A DNA stretch of 22,658 bases. Origin: a virus. The translations under genes and the position numbers were made by a program. The stretch covers positions 1 to 22,658 of IMG/VR virus record IMGVR_UViG_3300017746_000183; one strand, 5' to 3'. How positions within the stretch are numbered: position 1 is the stretch's first letter; every line of letters starts with the position of its first letter. Under the pieces are notes generated by a model, which did no database searches, had not been told where the DNA came from, and was given only the letters and a program-made list of their open reading frames with translations. Of this stretch, positions 1 through 6,777 are shown piece after piece.

Positions 1-405
1 CGTGTTTCTCATAGAATCACATCATTGAAAGCAGAGGGTAAAAACTTCATGGGCAAGGCAAGAATCCTTGAGACACCCATGGGTAACATCGCTAAATCCT
101 TGCTTGGTGAAGGAGTCAAGTTGGGTGTGTCATCTAGAGGCATGGGAAGTATTGACCGACAGGAAAGTGCTTCTTATGTTATGGATGATTTTATGCTTGC
201 TACAGCGGCAGATATCGTTGCTGATCCTTCCGCGCCTGATGCATTTGTCAATGGCATCATGGAAGGTAAGGAGTGGGTGTGGGATAATGGACTTCTTAAA
301 GAGAAACATATTGCTGAAATGAAAGCAGAAATTGATAACTCTTCTCGTTTCGAGTTGGAAGAAAAAACCCTCCAAGCATTTGAGCGTCTTATTTCCGCGC
401 TCTAA
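1..405 (+). CDS. gp21: Prohead core protease gp21, C-terminal part (5' end outside window)
   Basis: The reading frame is open from base 1 to the TAA at 403-405 and gives 134 residues of a protein that began upstream. It contains GVSSRGMGS (residues 42-50 of the visible part), which matches the active-serine segment of the T4-type prohead protease family (peptidase U9). The catalytic histidine region is expected upstream and is not in the window. In T4 this serine protease sits in the prohead core and cleaves the scaffold and capsid proteins after L/I-x-E sites once assembly is complete. T4 gp21 is 212 residues, so roughly the last 60% is seen here. The next two genes encode its substrates, gp22 and gp23. 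The apparent TTG start at 25 is only an artefact of the truncated edge. The identification rests on both motif and gene order. Confidence 0.88.
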   Translation, partial: RVSHRITSLKAEGKNFMGKARILETPMGNIAKSLLGEGVKLGVSSRGMGSIDRQESASYVMDDFMLATAADIVADPSAPDAFVNGIMEGKEWVWDNGLLKEKHIAEMKAEIDNSSRFELEEKTLQAFERLISAL

Positions 406-417
406 TTTCATAAATTC

Positions 418-424
418 CTAAATA
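418..424 (+). promoter_or_regulatory. Candidate late promoter box CTAAATA before gp22
   Basis: CTAAATA lies 40 bases before the gp22 start. The same seven bases recur before gp23 (1654-1660) and gp3 (3834-3840). T4 late promoters are a lone TATAAATA -10 box read by the gp55 holoenzyme, and this looks like the cyanophage equivalent. Assignment is by position and resemblance only. Confidence 0.5.
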
Positions 425-464
425 AACTATAGATTAAATCAACAACGAACACGGGGAAACTCAA

Positions 465-1649
465 ATGTCAGATATGCTTAAAGAAAAATTTGAGGAGTTT
501 GCCAGTGAGCACGCCGCTGTCCTCGCTGAGGCGGGTCAAGACCCAATGCCTACAGTGACTGCCGCTGTGCTCCCTGGTGATTCTGCTGCTACTGGACAAT
601 CCCAAACTGCTGTAAATGCTAAAGCAGCATCAGGTGAAAGTGCAACTGGACATGCTGCACCAATCCAACCTGGCGTTGCCATTGGACAAGCAGCACCACA
701 AGAAGTTAATAGTGTAACCACAACTCCTCACGAGCATGATGAGGATGGCGATGAGAATCCTGGTGCTAAGGCAGCAGCTCCTATCGGTGGTGGTATTTCT
801 GGCGAACCCAATCGTGGCGCTAGTAATACCGATCTTCCTAACGGCACTGCTCCTTCATTCGGTGCAGAAATTGCTTACGGAACCAAGATGGGTGGCAGTG
901 TAACCTATCCAATCAAACCTAAGTTTGAATCTGTAGACATGAGTGCAGACGTTGCTGCTCTAACTGAGGGCACCGAACTCACCGAAGACTTTGCTGCTAA
1001 AGCAAAAACAATCTTTGAAGCTGCTGTAACTTCTCGTCTTAACGAAGAGTGGGCGAAACTAGAAGAAGGTTTTGCAGCACAAGTTAACGAAGCAATTGAA
1101 GTTTCTAAAAAGGAACTTGCTGAAGAAGTTAACGGCACTATGAACTATGCGGTCACCAAGTGGCTTGAAGAAAATCAAGTCTCTGTTGATCGTGGCATCA
1201 GAAATGAGATTACTGAAGACTTCATCGTTGGTCTGAAGAATCTCTTTGAAGAGCATTATATCGCAGTACCTGACGAGAAAGTAGATGTTCTCGAAGGTCT
1301 GTCTGAAGATCTTTGTAAAATGGAAGCGCGTCTTGACGAACAGGTTAAGCGCAATATTGAACTTCAAAATCGTCTTAATGAGTCTGCTAAGACCGTAATT
1401 GTTAGCGCAATTGCTGAAGGTCTTGCTGACACTCAGAAAGAAAAATTGGCATCTCTTGCTGATGGTGTAGAGTTTACAACCGAGGAGGAATTCTCCAAGA
1501 AACTCACCACTATCAAGGAGTCCTATTTCACTAAGGATTCTGTCATTAAGGCAGAAGTTGCTGATGAAACCCCAGTAGAAGGTAGCGCAGATGATGTTTC
1601 GCCTGCAATGGCGCAATACATTAACGCTATGAACCGCTGGAATCAGTGA
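465..1649 (+). CDS. gp22: Prohead scaffolding (core) protein gp22
   Basis: This 394-residue protein lies between the prohead protease and the major capsid gene, exactly where T4-like phages carry the main prohead core (scaffold) protein. The scaffold fills the prohead during assembly and is then degraded by gp21. Residues about 15-140 are low-complexity and rich in Ala, Gly, Pro and Thr. Residues about 155-370 are Glu/Lys/Leu-rich, with long predicted helices suitable for coiled coils, as expected of a scaffold. It is clearly longer than T4 gp22 (269 residues), the excess being the Ala/Gly-rich N-terminal part. The ATG at 465 follows a GGGGAAA ribosome site in the short spacer after gp21. Sequence identity of scaffolds is low, so the call depends mainly on gene order and composition. 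Confidence 0.85.
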   Translation: MSDMLKEKFEEFASEHAAVLAEAGQDPMPTVTAAVLPGDSAATGQSQTAVNAKAASGESATGHAAPIQPGVAIGQAAPQEVNSVTTTPHEHDEDGDENPGAKAAAPIGGGISGEPNRGASNTDLPNGTAPSFGAEIAYGTKMGGSVTYPIKPKFESVDMSADVAALTEGTELTEDFAAKAKTIFEAAVTSRLNEEWAKLEEGFAAQVNEAIEVSKKELAEEVNGTMNYAVTKWLEENQVSVDRGIRNEITEDFIVGLKNLFEEHYIAVPDEKVDVLEGLSEDLCKMEARLDEQVKRNIELQNRLNESAKTVIVSAIAEGLADTQKEKLASLADGVEFTTEEEFSKKLTTIKESYFTKDSVIKAEVADETPVEGSADDVSPAMAQYINAMNRWNQ

Positions 1650-1653
1650 TTCA

Positions 1654-1660
1654 CTAAATA
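1654..1660 (+). promoter_or_regulatory. Candidate late promoter box CTAAATA before gp23
   Basis: CTAAATA begins 5 bases after the gp22 stop and ends 39 bases before the gp23 ATG. It is identical in sequence, and nearly identical in spacing, to the box before gp22. It would give gp23 its own late transcript in addition to read-through from gp22. Confidence 0.5.
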
Positions 1661-1699
1661 ATTCTATCCACAATTCTCAATAAAAATTTCGGAGACACA

Positions 1700-3106
1700 A
1701 TGTTTAACGCAGAACATCTCCAGGAGAAGTGGTCACCTGTTCTCAACAACGAAGCAGCAAGTCCTATTGCTGATCGTTACAAGAAAGCAGTGACCTCGGT
1801 CCTTCTGGAAAACCAAGAACGCTTCCTACGCGAAGAGCGTGGAATGCTACAAGAAGTTGCAGTCAACAGCCTTGGCGCTAGTACTGTTTCTCCTGCTGGA
1901 TCCGCTCTCGGATCTGCTAACACGGGTGGTCTTGCAGGTTTCGACCCTGTACTGATCAGTCTTGTTCGCCGCGCAATGCCTAACTTGATGGCATATGACG
2001 TTTGTGGCGTTCAACCCATGAGCGGTCCTACTGGACTCATCTTCGCAATGCGTTCACGCTACGAGAACCAAGGCGGCGAAGAAGCATTGTTCAACGAGCC
2101 TGATTCAGGATTCACTGCTGGTCTCGATGCAACTACTGGTGCATACACCCCTAGAACTGGCGCTGGCGTCGGTGGCGATGCAGAAGGTAACAACCCTGCA
2201 CTGCTTAACGATTCTTCACCTGGCACCTACGAGGTTCCCCAAGGATTCTCTCGCGAGAACCTAGAGCAAGCTGGCGATGCTGGCAAACTCTTCCGCGAGA
2301 TGTCATTCAGCATTGAGAAGACTTCTGTGACTGCAAAGTCCAGAGCTTTGAAAGCAGAATACACCTTGGAACTGGCACAAGACCTTAAGGCAATTCATGG
2401 TCTTGATGCTGAGCAGGAACTTGCTAACATCTTGTCTAGCGAAGTCCTTGCAGAAATCAACCGCGAAGTCGTCCGTCGCGTATACAGCGTTGCTAAGCCT
2501 GGTGCTGCAAACAACGTTGCTAACGCTGGTATCTTTGACCTCGACGTTGACAGCAATGGTCGTTGGTCCGTTGAGAAGTTCAAAGGACTTCTGTTCCAAA
2601 TTGAGCGCGATTGTAACGCAATTGCACAAGACACTCGTCGTGGCAAAGGCAACTTCCTCATCTGTTCTGCAGACGTTGCAAGTGCTTTGGCAATGGCAGG
2701 CGTTCTTGACTACAGCAGCGGTCTAACTGGCGCTGGCGGTCCTGCAATCGGTACCGTAGATGACACTGGCAACCTTAGCGTTGGTACGATCAATGGTCGC
2801 ATCAAGGTCTATGTTGATCCTTATGCTGCTAACCTTAGCGATAAGCACTACTACGTAGTTGGTTATAAGGGTACTTCCCCTTATGACGCAGGACTATTCT
2901 ACTGCCCCTACGTTCCCCTCCAAATGGTTCGTTCCATCGACCCTAACAACTTCCAACCAAAAATTGGTTTCAAGACTCGTTACGGCATGGTTTCCAACCC
3001 ATTCGTCACCACCAACGGCGCTTACAACGGCACCCCCGATGGCGAAACCCTCTCGGCAAACGCCAACATGTACTACAGACGTGTACAAGTTACCAACCTT
3101 ATGTGA
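1700..3106 (+). CDS. gp23: Major capsid protein gp23
   Basis: This 468-residue protein is the precursor of the hexameric shell subunit, with the HK97 fold in T4. The recognisable N-terminal block (HLQEKWSPVL), the conserved FDPVLISLVRRAMP segment near residue 80 and the RYGMVSNPF segment near the C terminus are typical of T4-like cyanophage gp23, the usual marker gene of this group. T4 gp23 is 521 residues, and cyanophage versions are somewhat shorter, as here. A plausible gp21 cleavage site of type L-x-E is at residues 50-52, ahead of the mature domain (family knowledge plus inference). The ATG at 1700 follows a CGGAGA ribosome site. The gene ends just before a strong terminator, consistent with a highly expressed late transcript. 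Confidence 0.96.
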   Translation: MFNAEHLQEKWSPVLNNEAASPIADRYKKAVTSVLLENQERFLREERGMLQEVAVNSLGASTVSPAGSALGSANTGGLAGFDPVLISLVRRAMPNLMAYDVCGVQPMSGPTGLIFAMRSRYENQGGEEALFNEPDSGFTAGLDATTGAYTPRTGAGVGGDAEGNNPALLNDSSPGTYEVPQGFSRENLEQAGDAGKLFREMSFSIEKTSVTAKSRALKAEYTLELAQDLKAIHGLDAEQELANILSSEVLAEINREVVRRVYSVAKPGAANNVANAGIFDLDVDSNGRWSVEKFKGLLFQIERDCNAIAQDTRRGKGNFLICSADVASALAMAGVLDYSSGLTGAGGPAIGTVDDTGNLSVGTINGRIKVYVDPYAANLSDKHYYVVGYKGTSPYDAGLFYCPYVPLQMVRSIDPNNFQPKIGFKTRYGMVSNPFVTTNGAYNGTPDGETLSANANMYYRRVQVTNLM

Positions 3107-3128
3107 TCCATCACTTCAGGTTTCTTCA

Positions 3129-3155
3129 GACCTCCCGAAAGGGGGGTCTTTTTTT
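3129..3155 (+). terminator. Rho-independent terminator after gp23
   Basis: The stem GACCTCCC / GGGGGGTC (8 pairs, one G-T) closes on a GAAA tetraloop and is followed by a run of seven T. It starts 22 bases after the gp23 stop and should end the capsid transcript. Confidence 0.9.
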
Positions 3156-3276
3156 ATCTTTACAAATATTGTGTAGTAATATATACAGAAAATAATAATT
3201 GTTATCTGTTGATACACTTTAATTAAATGTTTTAGTTTCCTGACATAATTAGTAAAAGAATTATGCGAGGTGCCTT

Positions 3277-3450
3277 ATGCACAATCTCTTGTCAAGATCT
3301 CAGTTAGATGAGTGGCGACATTTTGAAGATACTATAAACCAAGCAACCTCGGAGCAAGAAAAACTTAATGACTACTATGAATGTTTGATAGAATGCGATT
3401 CGTTGAAGCAATCAGAATGTAAAAAAATCTGTAGGAGAATGTTTATGTGA
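3277..3450 (+). CDS. Twin-CX3C microprotein of unknown function
   Basis: This 57-residue ORF starts at ATG 3277 behind a GCGAGG ribosome-site-like sequence and ends at TGA 3448-3450. I recognise similar small proteins after gp23 in other T4-like cyanophages, but no function is known to me. The first 35 residues are polar and probably helical (MHNLLSRSQLDEWRHFED). The second half has four cysteines at 36, 40, 48 and 52, giving C-x3-C-x7-C-x3-C. This spacing suits either a helical hairpin with two disulfides or a four-Cys metal site. The gene sits alone between the gp23 terminator (3129-3155) and its own terminator (3476-3500), so it is either read through from gp23 or transcribed from a promoter in 3156-3276 that I cannot identify with confidence. 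Confidence 0.75.
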   Translation: MHNLLSRSQLDEWRHFEDTINQATSEQEKLNDYYECLIECDSLKQSECKKICRRMFM

Positions 3451-3475
3451 TAGCATCCACACATAAAGTGTTACT

Positions 3476-3500
3476 AGGAATCCTAAGGGGTTCCTTTTTT
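3476..3500 (+). terminator. Rho-independent terminator after the twin-CX3C gene
   Basis: AGGAATCC pairs with GGGTTCCT (8 pairs, one G-T) around a TAAG loop, followed by T5. It lies 26 bases after the stop of the 57-residue gene. Confidence 0.8.
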
Positions 3501-3508
3501 ATTAAATA
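3501..3508 (+). promoter_or_regulatory. Possible late promoter box ATTAAATA
   Basis: ATTAAATA starts directly after the T run of the preceding terminator and ends 21 bases before the GTG start at 3530. It resembles the T4 late box TATAAATA and the local CTAAATA boxes. The A+T-rich setting makes chance occurrence likely. Confidence 0.3.
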
Positions 3509-3529
3509 TGTGTATGATGGAGTATTAAA

Positions 3530-3700
3530 GTGCCTAGAGGACGTATGCATAAACATGAAATGCTAGCAAGAGTGTATAAATTGAAGACAGCACTATACGA
3601 TGAGACAACTACATTTGATTGTTCCTCAGAAGAAAGAAAAGAAGGAGCACATAATGCTCTCAACCAAGTCCTAGACATCCTACAGGAGTTCCGAGAGTGA
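3530..3700 (+). CDS. Conserved cyanophage microprotein (PRGRMHKHE type), GTG start
   Basis: This is a 56-residue ORF from GTG 3530 to TGA 3698-3700. The N terminus PRGRMHKHEMLARVYKLK followed by a C-terminal HNALNQVLDILQEF helix resembles a small protein I recall from this locus in many T4-like cyanophages, which supports the GTG start over the internal ATG at 3545. It is probably two helices with a basic N terminus, so nucleic-acid or protein binding is possible, but no function is known to me. It overlaps the next microgene by four bases (GTGA), which implies translational coupling. It lies between head and tail genes and is likely to be late expressed. Confidence 0.7.
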   Translation: MPRGRMHKHEMLARVYKLKTALYDETTTFDCSSEERKEGAHNALNQVLDILQEFRE

Positions 3701-3837
3701 AAGACCTAGACTTTATTGATGATATTCTAGAAGACGATGTAGAGGGTCTGAGAGCACGTATAGCGAAGGCAAAGAATGAAGTATTAATGGAAGAACCCTG
3801 TCCGTTTTACGAAATTGAAGATTGGACCTACGACTAA
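3697..3837 (+). CDS. Acidic microprotein, GTG start
   Basis: This 46-residue ORF starts at GTG 3697, which overlaps the TGA of the previous gene, and ends at TAA 3835-3837. It is strongly acidic (KDLDFIDDILEDDVEG at the start, EIEDWTYD at the end) with one basic helix in between. I do not recognise a family. Support comes from the tight GTGA overlap, the lack of any alternative gene here and the fact that the stop codon is embedded in the CTAAATA box of gp3. It could instead be a chance open frame filling the gap. Confidence 0.55.
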   Translation: MKDLDFIDDILEDDVEGLRARIAKAKNEVLMEEPCPFYEIEDWTYD

Positions 3838-3840
3838 ATA
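3834..3840 (+). promoter_or_regulatory. Candidate late promoter box CTAAATA before gp3
   Basis: CTAAATA overlaps the stop codon of the acidic microgene and ends 25 bases before the gp3 ATG. It is the third exact copy in front of a structural gene. Confidence 0.5.
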
Positions 3841-3865
3841 GTAGTGCTTGGGATGCTGACATACA

Positions 3866-4357
3866 ATGCCTGCTAATTGGTATAAAGAACAACCAAAAAA
3901 TAGAAACTATCTATCTCCTTTAGGTTTCCAACTCAAGTTGGAACTTTTTGAGGGGGTAGATTTTTTCTGCCAAAGTGCAGGCATCCCTGAAATTAACATG
4001 CCGTTCACAGAGGTTCCTACTCGCTTTAGAAACTTCCCTGTCACTCCTGGTGGTGGAGTTACCTATGGTGATCTACTTGTTCAATTTATAGTTGATGAAG
4101 ATCTTGTAAACTACAAGAGTATACATGAATGGATTAAAAAGAATGGAGGATCTGAGGAGCACAGCAATGATGAGATAGAATTTTCTCAGGGTCAATTGCA
4201 CATCACTACTTCAAATTTTAATATAAATCACATCATTGATTTTAATCGTTTGTTCCCAATCAGTTTGACGGGACTCACGATGGACGCTACACAAACTGAC
4301 ACACAATACTTCACAGCACAAGTTGCTTTCAAGTATACTGATTTTATAATCCGTTAA
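3866..4357 (+). CDS. gp3: Tail completion and sheath stabiliser gp3
   Basis: This 163-residue protein starts MPANWYKEQPKNRNYLSP and contains the block SAGIPEINMPFTEVPTRFR (about residues 37-55) followed by PVTPGGGVTYGDL. This is the cyanophage gp3 pattern found between gp23 and uvsY. In T4, gp3 (176 residues) caps the tail tube and sheath before head joining, and it shares the tail-tube fold of gp19, to which the IVDEDLVNYKSIHEWI and SLTGLTMDATQTDTQYF segments also fit. A tail-tube-like assignment rather than gp3 proper cannot be excluded from sequence alone. There is a late-type box 25 bases upstream and no terminator after it. uvsY follows 11 bases later, and a second promoter for uvsY may lie inside this gene's end. 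Confidence 0.82.
   Translation: MPANWYKEQPKNRNYLSPLGFQLKLELFEGVDFFCQSAGIPEINMPFTEVPTRFRNFPVTPGGGVTYGDLLVQFIVDEDLVNYKSIHEWIKKNGGSEEHSNDEIEFSQGQLHITTSNFNINHIIDFNRLFPISLTGLTMDATQTDTQYFTAQVAFKYTDFIIR
4323..4350 (+). promoter_or_regulatory. Possible sigma-70-type promoter for uvsY inside the end of gp3
   Basis: TATAAT (4345-4350) is 18 bases before the uvsY ATG. A poor -35 (TTGCTT, 4323-4328) sits 16 bases upstream of it, and a TATACT lies at 4334-4339. A promoter is expected here because a recombination gene follows a late tail gene without a terminator. The sequence support itself is modest. Confidence 0.35.
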
Positions 4358-4368
4358 GGATCTAATGT

Positions 4369-4842
4369 ATGAATTTTGACAAACTACATCATCTCTTTGA
4401 AAAAATTAAATCTGACTGGAAGACTGATAGTTACGTAGAACATGAGTTCCGTAACAAATCATACTCAGCAGACCTAGGAAAGATCTCATTAGAGATCCCT
4501 TTCTTACATAATAAATACTTAAACCATTACACAGATCTTTCACAGGTAAAGACTAGTCTAGAATTTGGATTAAGAAAAATCATAAAAGAAAAACGAGAGT
4601 ATTACGGCGGTGAAGCAGATGCTAAAACTTATGCCGAAAAACCTTTTGGGTCTAGTATTAAAACAAGTGAAAAGATGAGAGTCTATCTTGATGCTGATGA
4701 GGAAATCATTAACATTGAAGCAAAAGTTAAGTACATTGAGATGATATTAAATTATCTTGATCATGTGCTAAAGCAAATTTCTGCTCGCAACTACCATGTG
4801 AAAAATGCGATTGAATGGGAAAGATTTATTAATGGAACCTAA
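4369..4842 (+). CDS. uvsY: Recombination mediator UvsY
   Basis: This is a 157-residue, charged, mostly helical protein immediately upstream of uvsW, the fixed position of uvsY in T4-like cyanophages. UvsY (137 residues in T4) forms hexamers that help load the UvsX recombinase onto gp32-coated single-stranded DNA. The N-terminal KLHHLFEKIKSDWKTDSYVE block, the LNHYTDLSQVKTSLEFGLRKI segment and the C-terminal KNAIEWERFINGT helix fit the family. AAGGA lies upstream of ATG 4369. An overlapping ATG at 4366 is in a different frame. The stop TAA shares its last A with the ATG of uvsW, so the two are translationally coupled. UvsX itself is not in the window. Confidence 0.88.
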   Translation: MNFDKLHHLFEKIKSDWKTDSYVEHEFRNKSYSADLGKISLEIPFLHNKYLNHYTDLSQVKTSLEFGLRKIIKEKREYYGGEADAKTYAEKPFGSSIKTSEKMRVYLDADEEIINIEAKVKYIEMILNYLDHVLKQISARNYHVKNAIEWERFINGT

Positions 4843-6308
4843 TGTCCGACATTGTTATTAAAAAAAAGAATGAAGTTTATCTGACTCTTCAATCAGAACC
4901 TCACGTTCATCATGAACTATCAGATTATTTTTCTTTTGAACTACCTGAAGCAAAGTTTCTGAAGAGACAACCTAGGTTCAAATACTGGGATGGAATGATT
5001 CGTCTGTACTCTCCAGGTACAGGAGATTTGTATGTTGGGTTGTTAAATCATCTCAAACTTTGGGCAAATGAAAGACGTTACACAATTGAGTATGAAGAAA
5101 ATGAATGGTATGGAGACGCAGAGGAGTCTAATGACTTTGTATCTCCTGGTGGCGTAAAAGTTTTTATGGATAAGATCTCTAAGTATGCACCTAGAGACTA
5201 TCAATATAATACAGTATATCAAGCACTCAAAAACAATAGAGGATTATTTGTATCCCCTACAGGATCTGGCAAATCATTAATGATCTACAGTATCGTTAGA
5301 TACTATGTTGCTACAAAGAAAAAAATTCTATTAATTGTTCCTACTACATCTCTAGTAGAACAGATGGTAAAAGATTTTAAAGACTATGGATGGAATGCAG
5401 ACGACTATTGTCACACCATTTATTCAGGCAAAGATAAGAATACTGATAAACCAGTTGTCATCTCAACCTGGCAATCAATCTATAAATTTCCCAAAAGATA
5501 CTTCGATGACATTGAGTGTGTTATCGGTGATGAAGCACATCTATTTAAGTCGAAGAGTCTGACAGGCATCATGACCAAGCTACACAACGCTAAGTATCGC
5601 TTTGGGTTCACAGGTACACTAGATGGTAGCAAGACTCACAAGTGGGTGTTAGAGGGTCTCTTCGGTGCCTGTGAGAAAGTCACTAAGACAGATGACCTAA
5701 TCAAAAAAGGATACTTATCTAATCTCCGTATTAAGATCCTTATGTGCAAGCATGAGTATCAATACTTTGAGGACTACCATTCTGAAATGGAGTACCTTGT
5801 TACATGTCAAAAAAGAAACAACCTCATCAAAAATCTAGTTAAAGATTTGGATGGCAATACATTGCTTCTTTTTAACTATGTGGAAAAGCATGGGGAACCA
5901 TTGTATGAAATGATAAATAATCTTGTTGGTGACGATAGAAAAGTATTCTTCGTCCATGGTTCGGTAGACGTAGACTCCAGAGAAGAAGTCCGAGAGATTG
6001 CAGAGAAAGAAAACAATGCTGTAATCATTGCATCTTACGGAACATTCTCTACTGGTATTAACATTAAACGTTTACACAATATTATTTTCGCATCACCTTC
6101 CAAGTCAAGAGTTCGTAACCTACAGTCAATTGGTAGAGTCCTGAGGAAGGGAGAAGGTAAAGACATCGCAACACTTTATGATATTGCTGATGACATCTCT
6201 AACGAAACAAGATCTAATTACACTTTAAGACATCTATACGAACGAGTGAAGATCTATCAAGAAGAGAATTTTAAATATGAAAAAGTAAAAATAGATCTAA
6301 GAAAATAA
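4842..6308 (+). CDS. uvsW: Superfamily 2 recombination helicase UvsW
   Basis: This 488-residue helicase (503 in T4) has all the main SF2 motifs in order: Walker A SPTGSGKS at residues 138-145, LLIVPTTSLVEQM (motif Ia, from about 163), DEAH at 230-233, FTGT (motif III) near 256-259, IASYGTFSTGINIK in the second RecA domain, and QSIGRVLRKG (motif VI) close to the end. The first ~110 residues correspond to the N-terminal DNA-binding domain of T4 UvsW. The enzyme unwinds branched DNA, remodels stalled forks and, in T4, helps shift origin-dependent to recombination-dependent replication by unwinding R-loops. It starts at the TAATG junction with uvsY and is directly followed by the next gene with no gap, so uvsY, uvsW and the Sm-like gene behave as one operon. 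Confidence 0.96.
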   Translation: MSDIVIKKKNEVYLTLQSEPHVHHELSDYFSFELPEAKFLKRQPRFKYWDGMIRLYSPGTGDLYVGLLNHLKLWANERRYTIEYEENEWYGDAEESNDFVSPGGVKVFMDKISKYAPRDYQYNTVYQALKNNRGLFVSPTGSGKSLMIYSIVRYYVATKKKILLIVPTTSLVEQMVKDFKDYGWNADDYCHTIYSGKDKNTDKPVVISTWQSIYKFPKRYFDDIECVIGDEAHLFKSKSLTGIMTKLHNAKYRFGFTGTLDGSKTHKWVLEGLFGACEKVTKTDDLIKKGYLSNLRIKILMCKHEYQYFEDYHSEMEYLVTCQKRNNLIKNLVKDLDGNTLLLFNYVEKHGEPLYEMINNLVGDDRKVFFVHGSVDVDSREEVREIAEKENNAVIIASYGTFSTGINIKRLHNIIFASPSKSRVRNLQSIGRVLRKGEGKDIATLYDIADDISNETRSNYTLRHLYERVKIYQEENFKYEKVKIDLRK

Positions 6309-6698
6309 ATGGAAGAAGAATTCTATTCAACTATAAAATTATCTACTGGTGAAGAACTTATTGCAAAGGTATGTTATTTACCTGAAGAAGATTCTTTACT
6401 AGTAGAAAATCCAATGATAGTTGAAACCCATACTTCAAAAAAGAATGGTAAACGTGTAGAAGGATTTGTCTTAAAGGAATGGTTACATTCATCTTATGAT
6501 GACATGTTTGTATTAAAGATGAATCAAATAGTTACTATGAGTGAATTGGATGAGAGAATCAAAAGATTCTATCTAGGTAATCTAGAAGATGATAAAGGTG
6601 AAGTTAGTGTAGAACCTAATAAACTTAAAAACAATGGTTATGTAGGTTCAGTAGAAGAAGTCAAGAAGAATCTTGAATCTCTATTCAAAAGAAGCTAA
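6309..6698 (+). CDS. Putative Sm-like-fold small protein (paralog A)
   Basis: This is a 129-residue protein of unknown function. The ATG at 6309 directly abuts the uvsW stop. Its layout is beta-rich: IKLSTGEELIAKV (residues 9-21), a hairpin leading to LLVENPMIVE (30-39), FVLKEWLHSSYDDMFVLKMNQIVTM (53-77), then a polar tail. The same sequence of landmarks (GE, NP, W, two closing strands) is found in the proteins at 19590-20096 and, more weakly, 20074-20331, suggesting one family. The G-E/N-P arrangement and strand pattern resemble Sm/LSm folds, and I recall that a structure of an Sm-like protein of putative cyanophage origin has been reported, but I cannot confirm it is this family. The tail ends in LESLF (122-126), which looks like a sliding-clamp-binding peptide. 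RNA binding is an inference. Confidence 0.72.
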   Translation: MEEEFYSTIKLSTGEELIAKVCYLPEEDSLLVENPMIVETHTSKKNGKRVEGFVLKEWLHSSYDDMFVLKMNQIVTMSELDERIKRFYLGNLEDDKGEVSVEPNKLKNNGYVGSVEEVKKNLESLFKRS

Positions 6699-6733
6699 TA
6701 GATACAGTTATCTTTTGAACCCTTAACAGAGTC

Positions 6734-6762
6734 ATCCTACTGAGGTTCTGAGGATTTGTCAA
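6734..6762 (-). promoter_or_regulatory. Mirror-image promoter-like sequence on the minus strand
   Basis: On the minus strand, TTGACA (6762-6757) is followed after 17 bases by TAGGAT (6739-6734; 4 of 6 to TATAAT). Its -35 is the other arm of the inverted repeat whose right arm is the gp55 -35 box. It would transcribe antisense into the 3' end of the preceding Sm-like gene. No minus-strand gene follows it. The -35 match is a consequence of the palindrome, so only the -10 and spacing are independent support. Confidence 0.3.
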
Positions 6763-6777
6763 GCCCCCTTGACAAAT
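6754..6777. repeat. Perfect 10-bp inverted repeat over the gp55 -35 box
   Basis: ATTTGTCAAG (6754-6763) is repeated inverted as CTTGACAAAT (6768-6777) with CCCC between. The right arm contains the -35 hexamer TTGACA (6769-6774). No T run follows, so it does not look like a terminator. The position suggests an operator, or a pair of divergent -35 elements. A short direct repeat, CTGAGG at 6740-6745 and 6748-6753, lies just upstream. Confidence 0.85.

Noticed and set aside
1059-1673. 204-residue minus-strand ORF across gp22
   Set aside because: It is a shadow of gp22 codons with Phe/Asn-rich composition and no family likeness, and no minus-strand genes occur elsewhere.
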